A DNA stretch of 64,000 bases from Botryosphaeria dothidea (Eukaryota > Ascomycota > Dothideomycetes > Botryosphaeriales > Botryosphaeriaceae), in assembly GCA_011503125.2 (NCBI GenBank), contig WWBZ02000051.1, positions 1,550,001-1,614,000 of the forward strand, given 5' to 3'. Shown piece by piece: positions 47,251-58,174 of this stretch. The notes beneath the pieces were generated by a model. It searched no databases, was not told the origin of the DNA, and worked only from the letters and a program-made list of their open reading frames with translations. The position numbers and the translations under genes are program-made. Position 1 is the first letter of the stretch; each line of letters begins with the position of its first letter.

Positions 47251-50200
47251 ATGTGCCCGTCGGCAGAGACAGCCCGCCTCCGCCTGGAGGAGGAGTACGC
47301 CGCGCTCCGCGATCATGGTGAGAACCGCAGACAACTCTGGGCCGGTGCATTCGATGCTGACGCGTGCGCGCAACCGCAAAAAGGCGTAGCCCAGGAACCA
47401 TCAGCCCAGCCCGCTCCGCCGACGACAATCAAGTCCCGGCCTGTGCCCAGCGGCAATCCGAACGCGGTTGACATCACCGACCACTTCACGCAGGCTTGTG
47501 CTGGTAATTGTTTACTTTTCTGTTCCTCTTTCGATCGCTCTTAATATTTTTCTTCTACACGCCAGCCTTGTACCGAGCCTTTGCTATTCTCTTTTACTTT
47601 TTGTCTCGTGAGAAATTTTTGAAGTTGCACATGTCCTCGGAGAAGCCTTGATAGTTGCAGCTGACATGTTGCAGCACTCAGCACTGGGCAGCTCGTCAAG
47701 GATGAATATTTTACCTTATTTGAGTCTGTCGGGGCGCTTGAGGTCTGCAAAACACTCCCGCTCTTTGTGAGGCGCACAGGTCTCTGACGTAACGACCAGA
47801 TTATGGACCCAAAGATGGACAGCGGGTTTCTCGCACCCGGCGAGACGCTAGAGGAAGATTTCGATGCTACAACGGATCTCGAGCCCAAGCAAATCATCGG
47901 GATCATGGATCAGTTGCTGTGCTACGAGATGTCCTGGCACCAGGGTTACCCATTGTCGCAAACGTTATTTGTGTCAGTTCACATTGACAGGCTGCTTTGG
48001 CCGGAGCCCCGAACACTGGATGAAGCCTACTTCCACCGCCCATTAACCCACCAGGGACTTGCGAAACGTAGCCTGCGCGATGAGCCTCAGCCTTATATCT
48101 ACCCGGGCGGAAAATCTCCCCTGTTGATGCTCCTGCGTGCTTACTGCCTAGCACTTATCAAGTACTGCGACAATGTCATTCAGAGAGTAACGTCAAGGGA
48201 TTACTTCGAGGAAGAAGATTTCTCAACACATACGTACAGCAGACAGCTCCTAACCAGGTTCCCTGAAGAGGAGATCATTGATGCAGTACAAAAGTCCAGC
48301 AAGTGGTTGAGACAAGATGGGGAAGAGGGACATGAGTATGTGTACACAGTGCGATCCCCAAAACTCCGTCTAATGCTGACGTCCTGATAGTAAGACACTT
48401 GAGATAGAAGAAGAGGTTAAGAATGCTGTTCTTTCGAGGCTTGCACTGCGGGAGAAACTATTAATAGCATCGTCGCCTGACTTTCCACTAGACCAGCAGG
48501 AGGATGACTGGATAGCGGTGCGGCAACATCTTCAAGAGATTCAGGAATCCCACAACATTGGCAGTCCAGTAAAGGATGCCTTCAGCTCAAAGATACAACG
48601 TCGTCTTGCGAGCACAGTCCCTCCCAGACCTGTCGTTGAATTGCCGTTTTCCGATGCTTGCCAGGTACTATTGGAGCTGTGCCAAGACAATATGGAAGTC
48701 GTTCGAGGCACAAAACTCCAAACGCTGAGTCCTCAGGAGATCATGGTAAGTTCTGTATCTTGGGACGCACTTTCAACATTCAAGTACAGCTAACAGGTCT
48801 TCGAACTTTGAAGTCTTATATCTGGGAATTCAATTCTCGGAAACCACAGCCTCTCAGCTACTCTCGTGCCTGTCTCGCAAATCTTGTGTTTGGCAACCCC
48901 AACGAGATGTATGAGGAACTCCTCCGTAAGGAGCTAGAAGAGCTCGTCATGCCCAAGGACGCCGTCCTGGACCCCGTCAATTGGTCTTTCGAGTCGTCTC
49001 AAAATCCTCTCGTGCCGACAGATAGACGAGCCGTTATGGCATCATTGGTTAACGACTTCACGAACAGAACGGCTCAGGTAAGTAGTGCTTTACCGCTCCA
49101 GACAGGTCATTCTGACGTTTACAGAACTATCTTGAAGTCTTGACAAGTCTCTGTCAGAACCGCTGTCGGACACGCCGCATGCTCTGCCACAACTTGGTAG
49201 CATTCAACAACCTGGAGTCAGACGTGAGTATATGCCGACTAGGTTTTTCTTTGACGCCAAAGCAGTTTGAGGAGATATATCGTGCTGACTGCGCGCAGAT
49301 TCAAGTTCTGGATCAAGAGTTGCATCAAGTGACCGACGACATACTCCTTTACCCCTTCGCATCGTGGGTTTATCACATGAAGCTACGACAAATGGAGTGG
49401 ATTGTCCAGCTCGGCTTCGAACAAGAGATATATTTGCCAGATGAGCGAGCAGGAATGTATTGGTGGCTCTCTAGCATTTCAGCATCTCGCGTCGACCTGC
49501 TAGAGCGGATCCTGGCTTTCGTCAGCCAAAGGCACGCGCGCTTTGTGAAAGCAGGCCAAGACGAAGATGCAGCCGAGCTGGTGGAGACGCAGAAGCACAT
49601 CGAGAGTATGCTCCATGGAACGAAAGGCAGCTCGTCTCTTGCCGAAGCTCTATGCAGCGTAAGTAACTTCGTACCCTCCAGTATGTGCTATCTCTGACTG
49701 TAAAAGCTGTACACCTTGCTACATTACCTCAATGCCGTACCTAGCCCATCTCGGCCCTTCGGTCAACCGTCCCTGCGGTACGAACTCCGCATGAAACCTT
49801 TCTTGTCCGTCGACACGCCCCATCTACCACCGTTTGAAGAGTTCGACAAGGACCTCCATCCCTTCGGACCGTACGACGCGCCGGACCGGCCCATGCAAGA
49901 GATTGTCTACAGGCTGACGCACGACGTCGAGAACATGGTGAAGGAGGCAAAGGTCGAATTTGCCGCGGTGAAGAAGCTTGGGGCGCAGGCGGCAAAGAGC
50001 GACGGTGTCAAGGATGCATGGGAGAAGGTGCGATTTGCTAACCTGCCCGTTTCGCGGAGTATATGCTAACACCGAACAGAATGTGCAAAATGTATTGTTT
50101 TCTTGCATCGCGGTCGGTCTTGCTGGCGCCTCGTTAGCGAAGTTGACGGGCGAGAAAAAGTTGGCAGAAATTGTACAGGCTAAGTGCGTCAAGATGGCAG

Positions 50201-50274
50201 AGGCAGAGCTGGGGAAGAAGTACCATGATTGGTGGATCGTGCCAAAAGTGGAAATTGTAGACAAAAGTACATAG
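47251..50274 (+). CDS. mak10: NatC N-terminal acetyltransferase auxiliary subunit Mak10 (NAA35)
   Basis: Nine exons: 47251-47503, 47675-47742, 47800-48335, 48391-48745, 48814-49077, 49125-49223, 49299-49658, 49707-50027, 50080-50274; 816 residues in one frame. The diagnostic Mak10 block is VDITDHFTQACAALSTGQLV, then FTLFESVGALEIMDPKMDSG and the PKQIIGIMDQLLCYEMSWHQ stretch with SQTLFVSVHIDRLL after it. Downstream QKSSKWLR, HNLVAFNNLESD and FFSCIAVGLAG-like segments continue the family pattern. Mak10 scaffolds NatC (Mak3 catalytic, Mak31 small subunit), which acetylates Met-hydrophobic N-termini on the ribosome. The first 75 residues are poorly conserved and the start is uncertain: TAA precedes this ATG directly in frame. 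Exon 5 uses the AG after a GCTAAC branch point; for exon 7 the AG at 49298 was preferred over 49264. Confidence 0.88.
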
Positions 50275-50655
50275 ATTCACGCATCGACTTACACCATGCG
50301 TCCATTCTCTATCTAGAACTTTCCTTCAACGAGAAATTCAAGGCAGACGGTAGTACCAGCGGAGTCCGAAGTCTATCCATGGGCTGGTAAGATTCCGTAC
50401 TTATCCGTGCATTTGGGTTTCGATAACGTGTGCTACCATTTCCTTTTGCTCGTCGCCCCGGGAGCTGCATATCTTCTTGCATTGGCCCCCAGCAGTGCGC
50501 CAAAACGACCACAATGTCTCCCAGATGTTGAGAGAGTACCTGAGCCAGTCGACCCCGAAACGCCTTGTACCAGCTCTATTGCTTGATGAAATCCGAGAAC
50601 GCCATGCCACTTGTCTCGCCCACCTTCCGTAATCCTAGCCTTCGACGGCGCAAGC
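50275..50655. other. Convergent gap MAK10 / CENP-W
   Basis: 3' UTRs of two convergent genes. No further feature supported. Confidence 0.6.
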
Positions 50656-51219
50656 TCAACCCTTGAATTTCCTCAGGGACGTCTGAAATCCAAATATTAG
50701 CAGTCAATCCGCCCAGAAACAAGTGGCGCCCCCTCCACGACTCAAACTAACCTCCCGGACTTTCCTCACTGATCGCGCAGAAATACCGCGCTCGCCGGTT
50801 TGTTTCGACTTAATGCTCGCTTCGCGGATGAGACTGTTTTCTCCCGATTCAGTATTTGCCAATAAAATTGCCCAGTGACGTTGAAAAGAATACCCTATCG
50901 CAGCACTGTGCGACGTTACGATGGTGAATTGCGGCATCGTGGGGGAGGGCGATCGGGCAAGTTGAGGGGTTTGGAGGGTGGATTATTACTCGTTCATGAA
51001 GAGCATGTAGTCGAGGAATATCTGTTGGATAGGCAAGGACAGTCAGCGTAAGCCGCTTTCATTTTCCCGTCGTGGAGGAGAAGCGGAGTGGAGGAGTAAG
51101 GTTGCGAAGAGCTGATGGCGTACCATGATGTCGGCATTCTTGCTCAACGGGCGGTTGCTGTGGGCTTTGACAATGCGCTTGACGGTGGCACGGGGGTAGA
51201 GAGTCTGCGACGGAGCCAT
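50656..51219 (-). CDS. CENP-W-like histone-fold kinetochore protein
   Basis: A 78-residue protein hidden in four small exons: 51219-51124, 51021-50990, 50833-50752, 50682-50656. The pieces read MAPSQTLYPRATVKRIVKAH, SNRPLSKNADIM, IFLDYMLFMND, LIREASIKSKQTGERGISAR, SVRKVRE and TSLRKFKG-stop. This is a complete histone fold: P-x-x-x-V-x-R-I-V-K helix 1, long helix 2 starting at LSKNADIM, and helix 3 after the ISARSV turn, ending in RKFKG. Size and motif order match fungal CENP-W (Wip1), which pairs with CENP-T in the constitutive centromere network and binds DNA at kinetochores. All three introns are GT-AG (102, 156 and 69 nt) and the phases close exactly. Another histone-fold family (NF-Y or Dpb4-type) is less likely, since those lack this short C-terminus. 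Confidence 0.87.
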
Positions 51220-51493
51220 CGTGGGGGGGAGGCGGCGTGAGTGAACTGGCGGGGTTGTGTTGTGTTGTGTTGTGGTGGGACGGGGAAGTCTAGGATCCCG
51301 ACCAGCGCGTAGTCGATGATGTCGGAGAGCGCGAACGCGACTCCGGGGCACGTGAATGTGCATCTACTAGCACACTCCAGATCCCACGGCGTAGGGTAAA
51401 TCATTAGAGCCATTTTCATTGATATTCGCCATCATGCTATAGTCAGAAGCGCGTCTATAACAAATCCCAGCGTCTCCCTAGACGACAATCTCT

Positions 51494-52371
51494 CTATGTG
51501 TCAACCTCCATGCCCTCCGCACCACCTTCCCTGTTCTCGAAAGTCGTCTCCAACCAGTTGGTGAGAACCGTACCCTCGTACAACTTGAAGTTCTCGCCGA
51601 CGCCGGCAACGCCTATGCTCGTGTTGTCGACCGTAAGCTCCTTGTCCTGGCTCAAGCTCTCCTTCAGGGCACGCAGAGCGTGCTTGATCAGCTCCTCACG
51701 AGATGAGCCCTCAAACTGGTCAAGATTGCGCTCAAGATACGTCCGTGCCATCTGGCTACGGGCACCAATGCCGCACGCCGCCATCTCCTGCGTCACGCCC
51801 GATGGCTGGAACTCGAACAAGTGCGGGCCCTTCTGGTCGACACCGGCAATCAGCAGGCCCACGCCGTAAGGCCTCTTGCCGTAGTGCTGGGTGTTGGACT
51901 GCGCGCGGTCGCCGATGCGTGAGGTGATCTCTGCAAGTGGGATGGCCCGATCGTAGGTAAGGCGCGAGGCCAACGACTGCTGCTTCATGAAGTTGGACAG
52001 CACACGAGCGTCCGAGGCGAGACCGGCGAGAGCTACACCATAGTGCGAGTCTATCGGGATGATCTTCTTCTGGTATGACGAAAGCTCCTCGGCGTTACGC
52101 TGTGGTTCGGCGACTCTAGTTAGTCGAGTTGTTTGATGGTGTCTGGAATGGATGGTGGAAGAGGTTGCTTGCCTTGATTGCGGCCAGAACGACATGGGTC
52201 TTGGAGACGACACCGACGACAACGGAACCCTGCTTCACGGCCTCCTGTGCATACTCGACCTGGAAGATGCGGCCTTGGGGCGAGCTGCGAGCTGTCAGCG
52301 GTGCGGTTATTGTGGCCGTGGAGCGGAGCGTACAATGTGACGGAATCGTTGTCGTAGTTGTTGCGGAACAT
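51494..52371 (-). CDS. pre5: 20S proteasome alpha6 subunit (Pre5/PSMA1)
   Basis: Three exons: 52371-52334, 52284-52173, 52099-51494, 251 residues. The N-terminus is the alpha-subunit signature [20 protein letters not shown] followed by [13 protein letters not shown], which gates the outer ring. Then come [40 protein letters not shown] and an acidic tail ([10 protein letters not shown]). MFRNNYD at the start and the 251-residue length distinguish alpha6 from the other alpha paralogs. The subunit is non-catalytic and forms the outer ring of the 20S core. Intron 1 is GT-AG. Intron 2 begins AAG|GCAAGC and ends CCACAG, with a CGACTAAC branch point: a GC-AG intron. Using it joins AAIK to RNAEELSSY exactly as in the family. 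Confidence 0.95.
52100..52172 (-). other. GC-AG intron in pre5
   Basis: Donor AAG|GCAAGC, the most common form of GC donor. The branch point GACTAAC lies about 20 nt before the acceptor CCACAG. No GT donor is available in the frame, and the junction restores the conserved alpha6 sequence in phase 0. Confidence 0.85.
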
Positions 52372-52767
52372 GATGGCGAGCTGCGGATGGACGTTCGAGC
52401 GGCAAGCTGGAGGGAGACAGCCAAATGCAGGCGGGTTGGAGGAGGTAGCGGTGGGATGGGTAGCGGTGGTGTTGAAGCTGTGAGGCAACCTCGTCGGCGG
52501 CCGACCAGAGCTTCTTTCCGAGCTCAGCACTGGCAGGGATCCGTGCCAGAGCCGCAGGCTGCGCTAAGACGTCGTCAGCTCGGCCAGCGCCTACGCCAGC
52601 CCTCTGCTTCTCCAGATCCGCCCGGCAACAACGCTTCAAGCACCCCGCAAGCACAACTCATCCCGCGCGTGAAGACTGCGCTCCCGACGTTCGCCAACCC
52701 TTCACCCATCCGTGCCGCCCAAACCGCCACCACGTCTTCGCCGACACGTCCCGAAGAGAGGTCAACC
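52372..52767. other. Divergent promoter region (PRE5 / VPS55)
   Basis: 396 bp holding the promoters of the proteasome alpha6 and VPS55 genes. I did not identify a proteasome-associated control element with confidence. Long open frames crossing this gap are antisense shadows of pre5 exons. Confidence 0.6.
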
Positions 52768-53318
52768 ATGGCTGGCCTCAAGACTATCATCGCGCTCTCT
52801 TTCGTATGCACCGTTCCCGCGTTCCTGCATGCGCCATCCCGAAAGTTCCATCACTGATCAAACGCCCCGCGCCCCAGGTCCTGGCCATCGGCTTCCTCCT
52901 CGTCATTCTCTCGTGCGCGCTATGGCATAACTACTTTCCGCTGCTGGTCGTCGCGACCTACGTTATCGCGCCGCTGCCCAATTGGATATGCGGCCGTGCA
53001 GCCAACCCCGATGATTTTATGGAAAGCTCCAGCAGTGCTGTCATTGACTTTGGTCGTTTCTTGACTGGTTTCCTGGTCGTTATGGGAATTGGTACGACGA
53101 CACCTGTCTTTCAAACTTGCTGCGCTTGCCCCACTAGCAAACTTGCGCTAAGATACGAGAGCTAACAGACCGACTTTCATCTAGCTCTGCCCGCCCTTCT
53201 CGCCCACTGCGCTCTTATTTCCACGTCCGCTATGGTCATGTCTATTATCGGAGGTCTTCTCATCTACGGCACAATCATAAGTTTCACCATGTTTTTCCAG
53301 GAGGATGAAGAGTTCTAA
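52768..53318 (+). CDS. vps55: Vps55 (LEPROT/OB-RGRP family) late endosomal membrane protein
   Basis: Three exons, 52768-52803, 52878-53091 and 53185-53318, 127 residues. Four membrane helices are visible: MAGLKTIIALSFVLAIGFLL, the YFPLLVVATYVIAPLPNWIC helix, FLTGFLVVMGIALPALLAHC, and MVMSIIGGLLIYGTIISFTM. The loop with NPDDFMESSSSAVIDFGRF and the end FFQEDEEF are typical of fungal Vps55. The protein works with Vps68 at late endosomes and is needed for cargo transfer to the vacuole. Exon 1 is 36 nt; introns 74 and 93 nt are GT-AG. It is transcribed away from pre5 and towards VPS68. Confidence 0.95.
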
Positions 53319-54028
53319 ACGGCGCTGGAAGGGTCGTGTTCAAGTCTGTTTTTGTTCCGGGTTTCATTGCCATTGGTTCTGGGGATCTTGTACATTAGAT
53401 TCTAGCGCTGGAGGCACGGCGTATTCAGTTGGTCTTCTGTATTCACAGCATGGTTGGGGGGAGGTAAAATCGGGGCAATGAATGTTCTATGTTTGATGCA
53501 CTGAATGCAGCTACCCTCGCGGTTCCTTATTTGCTTCTGCGCACACGTGCTTTGAGCATAAATGCTTTCTGGTTAAGAAACACCTTTAAAGTCCACAGGT
53601 CTGCTGCCTATCTCTGCACAACCTGACGTCACGCGACAGCTGATAGTAATACCGATACCCCTGCTGCATGAAAGGCGAGGCATGTACATAGCCATATTAT
53701 TTTGGGTGGTTGAAGCGTTCACCCGGGCGTGGAAGAATACGGGAAATGATTGCGTTTGCGCCCTGATGGCTGCTTTTACCTCCCATTAAAATTTTGCACT
53801 GCCGATCGATCAAGTGTCTGCTGCAGGTAGCTGAAGTGGTCGTCCTGATAGAACTGCCCGGCGTGTGATTATCAAGATGTCACTTTGGGGGTCAAGGATG
53901 AGTCCGAAGGCACCATCCGGGAAATCATTGCATGCTTATCATACAAAACAACTTCGTAAAGTAATCCGCAGCGCCAAACTTTCTACCCCAAACAAAAGAA
54001 CTCCATCCGCTTTTACCAGAGAGCTGTT
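53319..54028. other. Convergent gap VPS55 / VPS68
   Basis: 3' UTRs of two convergent genes. A short open frame at 53865-54047 has no domain. Nothing else supported. Confidence 0.55.
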
Positions 54029-54658
54029 TTACAGTGCCAGATTGTAGGTGTACTCGTCTTCCATATTCTGGACGACCCAGAGGATAGCAGAACTGAGACC
54101 GGTCAGTGGTGCTCTAAGGGTTAACACATTTGATGAATGGCTTACCTGACCATGACCAGAGCATTTGCAACGACATTTGAAACTCCAAACCATAGAGTGG
54201 GGAATGTGTAGTTTGGGACCACGTATTTGAGCACCATGACGGTCACACTACCAGCCAACCCTCCAGCCATGAGAGCAAATCCGAGGAACAAAACCAGCTT
54301 AGCCTTCCACGCAACCCCATTGCCCGAATAGCTGAAGCTATCGGCGCTTAGGCGGGACTTGTCGATACTGTTGATGACGAGCATGCCAAGGGCAGAGCAG
54401 ATTGAGGGGATCCAGTCGACGAATGTGATATGCACATCGGAGCCGTTCTTTGCGGACCTGGAGTAGGCAGCGGCATCGATGAAGAAGAAGAACCCAAGGG
54501 AGAACTGCAAAGTTCGTTAGCCGTTGTTATCGGGGTCCAGATATGTACGATAGGATGCTGCGCACCAGCGCGCCGGCCGCGTAGACGCCTGCTGTCCGCG
54601 TGTTGGCGCTGTTAATCCATTGAGGCTTGGGGAAGCGGAACAGCCTGTGACTCGACAT
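54029..54658 (-). CDS. vps68: Vps68 (TMEM50/UPF0220 family) late endosomal membrane protein
   Basis: Three exons, 54658-54566, 54504-54146 and 54092-54029, 171 residues. It opens with MSSHRLFRFPKPQWINSANT, then four helices: AGVYAAGALFSLGFFFFIDA, WIPSICSALGMLVINSID, AKLVLFLGFALMAGGLAGSV, and PTLWFGVSNVVANALVMVSS. The loop HITFVDWIPSICSALGM is a hallmark of the UPF0220 family. The last small exon adds AILWVVQNMEDEYTYNLAL. Vps68 associates with Vps55 and both act at a late step of endosome-to-vacuole transport. All introns GT-AG. Start codons of VPS68 and LOC1 are 258 bp apart, a likely shared promoter. Confidence 0.94.
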
Positions 54659-54916
54659 GATATTGCGGAATACTCGGTTCAGGAAGGATGTGTGGATTCG
54701 ATCACTAGCTTCGCAGCGTACGATGGGCGGTGCTGGCGCAGGCGGAGGACGATGATGACGGCGGTTCGGTGGGCGCTTGGTTGCTACTTGGTTGCTGCAG
54801 TCGCGGCCTGGCCCGAGCAAGCTGAGCCAAGCCCAGACCCCAGTAATCGCCGCTAACTCCACGCGCATGTCTCGAGACTTTTTCCCCCACCGCCTTTCGC
54901 ATACCAAGTCGTTGCC

Positions 54917-55965
54917 ATGGCTCCCATCAAGTCGCAAAAGCCCAAATCGGGCTCCTCCAACTCGAGTGCCAAAAGCGCCAAATCCTCGAAGCACTCGAAG
55001 GCGAAAACGCACACGCCTGTCGGTACCGCAAAGACCGATGCGAACAAGAAGAAAAAGCGGACCTACACCGAGGAGGAACTGGGGATCCCGAAGCTGAACA
55101 TGATCACTCCGGCTGGCGTTCAGAAGCCCAAGGGCAAGAAGAAGGGCAAGGTCTTCGTGGATGACCAGGTACGCGTGCTACTTCCTCCCAGTGCGCCGCC
55201 TTTTCCTTGAGCAAAAGCGAGCGCCAACCGGCCACATCACTTCAGATCGCAGCAAGAACTATTCAGACCGTCGTCGACGGAGGTCGCTCGCCCGAGGACT
55301 CCGCACAGCCTTTGATACTTGTCTTCGTCTTTTCCGGCTTTTCGCCCGGGTTTCGCGAGTTCATCCTTTGCTGCTTTAGGATGTTGATGGTAAGCCGTTT
55401 GGCTTGCGCGCGTTTGCTTAAAGGGTTCGGCAGTGTTGCGCGTGCGCAAAATGACTGACTCTTGCATAGGAGAGCATGATGACTATACTCGCCATGGTCA
55501 ACGCCGAGCAGGAGGGCCAAATTGAATCTAAGATGATGAGGGCGAGGCAAATGGAGGAGATACGCGAGGCAAGGAAGAAGGAGGCAGAGGTTCGCCAGGA
55601 GAAGAAACGCTCGAAACTTGTGAGTACATCGAGTAACTGGGAGGCTTATTGCGAAAGCATTGCCGCAGCAATCGTGAGTACGCACGCGGAGTAGAAGCAG
55701 CTGTCCGGATGGACACGCCCTAATGACGTTCACGTTCATATGAGTGCTTCAGCTACGCATGTGTACTTGCGCTTACTACTGGAGTGCTTTCAAAACTGGT
55801 CTCTTTTTGGCAGCGCGACACATGCTAACTGCCGTTCAGGAGGAGACAAAGGAATCTCTGAAGAAGAAGCGGAAGTCGAGGCCGGAGTCTGTGCCGGAGA
55901 AGAAAGAAGAGTCTACATCTACAAAACCTGCGAAGCCGAGCAGGAAGAGGGTATCTTTCGGTTGA
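54917..55965 (+). CDS. loc1: Loc1-type 60S ribosome assembly/export protein
   Basis: Three exons: 54917-55168, 55470-55619, 55840-55965, 175 residues, very basic. The N-terminus is Ser/Lys-rich. The conserved core is [40 protein letters not shown], then [20 protein letters not shown] and a charged helix, [20 protein letters not shown]. The C-terminus is Lys/Arg-rich and ends RKRVSFG. In yeast Loc1 is a nucleolar protein required for 60S maturation and for nuclear retention of ASH1 mRNA. Both introns, 301 and 220 nt, are several times longer than nearly all others in this window. Confidence 0.9.
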
Positions 55966-56111
55966 GCTCTTGTCTATTCTAATCTATGATTCCCCGCCTG
56001 CATTCCCAAAGCAGATAGTGAGTTCCCTCTTGAATATATGCGACCTGAAGATCTTCAAATTAAGTCTGGCGAGCTTGCAGTACGCTCTTACAACACCGCA
56101 ACCCCCCGCCT

Positions 56112-57728
56112 TTACTCGGCGTGGTCTTTCGGGATGTGCAATTTGCGGCGCATTGGTTCGAAAACAAACGGTCTGTCCCTGTGTTCGGCGACACCGTTGG
56201 TATTATGCCCGTTGATATTCTGCATGGCATCAAAATCCGCATCATCGGCCATCTTTTTCAAGAAGGCGGTTGCCTAGATGGGTCAGCTTCGTACGTCGTA
56301 GAGAGCGCCTTTGGAGTTCTTACAGCCTTTGCAAACCAGCGGTCGCCATTGCTTTGGAACCAACTGAGGTGACCACCAAGCGATGTGGAGCATAATATAG
56401 CATATGGGTTCTGCTTGAACTCGTCGAATGGGATGGCCTCCCTCACGGAGATCTATTCAAGGTCAGCATATCAGGTGTCAGTGGTGCAGGAGGGGGTGTG
56501 CTCACTGGATCATCTTCAGCGTTTATTGCGAGGAAAGGGATTTTGATGGCAAGCATAGAATCGCAGGACGAGGCATCACGGTAATATGCGTTTTCGGTTG
56601 GGTAACCCCAGCTCGCGCATTGTACAGCTCTATCAAAATGAGTCAGTGTTGGACGAAAGATAGTGGTAGCCTTAGCGTACCTATCGAACTCGTAAAGGTA
56701 TACGCATCTCTTGACTTCTTCCTCATCAATGTTCGGGTTGTTCGCAATTTCCTCGGCATGTCTGGTCACCCGTCAATTTCTTCTCATGGTCTTCAGAGAA
56801 GATCTGGTACCTACCTTTGGAAAAGTCTTCTCATACTGCTTCCCATGGCTCTCTGGTACACGTGCAACCCTAACCAGGAATTCTTCAACGCCTGAGAAGA
56901 AACATCCAAGTTCCACGGGTTTGAGCATACGACGGCGGCCTTGAGTTGACAGTTTTCTCCTTCCTCGCCAAGGTACTGAACAATATATCAGATCCAAGCG
57001 CCATATTGTTCAGGTGATACTTACGTTTGTCATGATGTTAGCGCCGAGTGAGAAACCGATGCCAAATAGAGGTCTATTGGGAAACTTCTCTCTGAGCCAA
57101 TTCACTGCCTGTCTCACATCCCAAGTCGCACGGGCATTGTAAAGGACATTGGAAGTGATTTTGCTCATGGCGCATCCCCTGGAATTCACCACGCACGCTT
57201 CCCAACCACCTTCGGTGGTCAAGGGGGCAAGAACATGGCGCAGGTAGATTTCATTGCTGCCGCCTGCTAAGCCATGTAGAGTCACAAGCATGGGCTTGCT
57301 GTCGTCAGATCCGATCTCTCCGATCTCCTGTTCGTTGAAGTAGGTGGTCCTGGGAGGCAGAGAAGAGTCGACCTCGTCAGAGGCAATGCCGTGGACAAAG
57401 TCCACAGTGAAGCTACCCGGAACCGCCGGGTTGTTCGAAGTAAATACCTTTCGCTTGTAGATAACAGGGACATCGTATCCCTTCACCACTATAGCAGCCT
57501 CTGCGTCAGCAGTGTTCTCTTACAAGGCGAGGGCGTCTCCAGACCTGTATATGCGGTTTGCAGATGGCCATTGAACAACAACGGATTGAGATGGCATGGC
57601 GGAGTTACATCCTTGACCAAGTCTGGCAGCGGGATAGATTGGCCGGACTTGGTAACAATCGTCACGGGTTTGGCACAGTTGGTGAAGGAGACTCTAGCAC
57701 GTCCCAGCACCCAGGAGAGGTCGACCAT
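56112..57728 (-). CDS. EMB8/YheT-type alpha/beta-hydrolase (Eht1/Eeb1-like acyltransferase/esterase)
   Basis: Seven exons: 57728-57545, 57488-57025, 56975-56815, 56761-56681, 56629-56506, 56452-56324, 56273-56112, 434 residues. Family marks: NPLLFNGHLQT near the start, LHGLAGGSNEIYLRHVLAPL, NSRGCAMS, the nucleophile elbow GIGFSLGANI, the Asp segment INAEDDP and the His segment STSLGGHLSWF, a complete triad. In yeast, Eht1 and Eeb1 make and hydrolyse medium-chain fatty acid ethyl esters; relatives are lipid-droplet-associated hydrolases. Intron 1 (56 nt, donor gtctgg, acceptor gctatag) has a weak donor, but without it the frame breaks; the junction TAYTVVKGYDVPVIYKRKVF fits the family. An in-frame ATG at 57833 would add 35 residues; 57728 is preferred because MVDLSWVLGRARVSF matches the compact N-terminus expected. 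Confidence 0.88.
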
Positions 57729-58174
57729 TGCTGCTGCTGATTGGCTGAAAATGGGTTTCCCGCTTGAGGAACACGGGCACGGTGAGTTGGAAAGAGAGAG
57801 CGAAATGGCAGCAGCAGCGCTGTCTTTTTGCATGCAAAAGTGGCAACGTTAGGGCGCAGGCCAAGTCATTCGACGCACGCGCAAATCGGAGCGGTACGTC
57901 GAAAGAGGCCGCAGCTGCGCTTCGGTGCTCTTGTGGCCATTTCTTCGTGCCCGCATCGGCCGTACCGCAAGCCTCGGTCCGCGTTGCAGGAGCGCGCGTC
58001 TATCCAGCCAATGAAGTTCCCTATGGCGCCAAATCAGGGCTGCGGCGGTCTCAATGCCAAGGCCAGTCACGTCTCCCGCCGTTGTTCGCGCCCCTCCACA
58101 ACCCGCATCATGCCCAAACCGCGTCACCTCCGCCATGAAGAAGCCCATATAGCGCGTCATCGCCTCCGTCCGGC
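57729..58174. other. Divergent promoter region (hydrolase / MAU2)
   Basis: 446 bp between two start codons; holds both promoters. Nothing else supported. Confidence 0.6.

Noticed and set aside
48746..48796. Nearest acceptor (AACAG) for MAK10 intron 4
   Set aside because: It gives an immediate in-frame stop; the AG at 48812-48813, at normal distance from the GCTAAC branch point, keeps the frame.
51144..51419. Minus-strand open frames overlapping CENP-W exon 1
   Set aside because: Different frame from the histone-fold exons and no coherent protein.
52129..52857. 242-residue open frame crossing the PRE5/VPS55 gap
   Set aside because: Runs antisense over pre5 exons and then over VPS55 exon 1 in the wrong frame.
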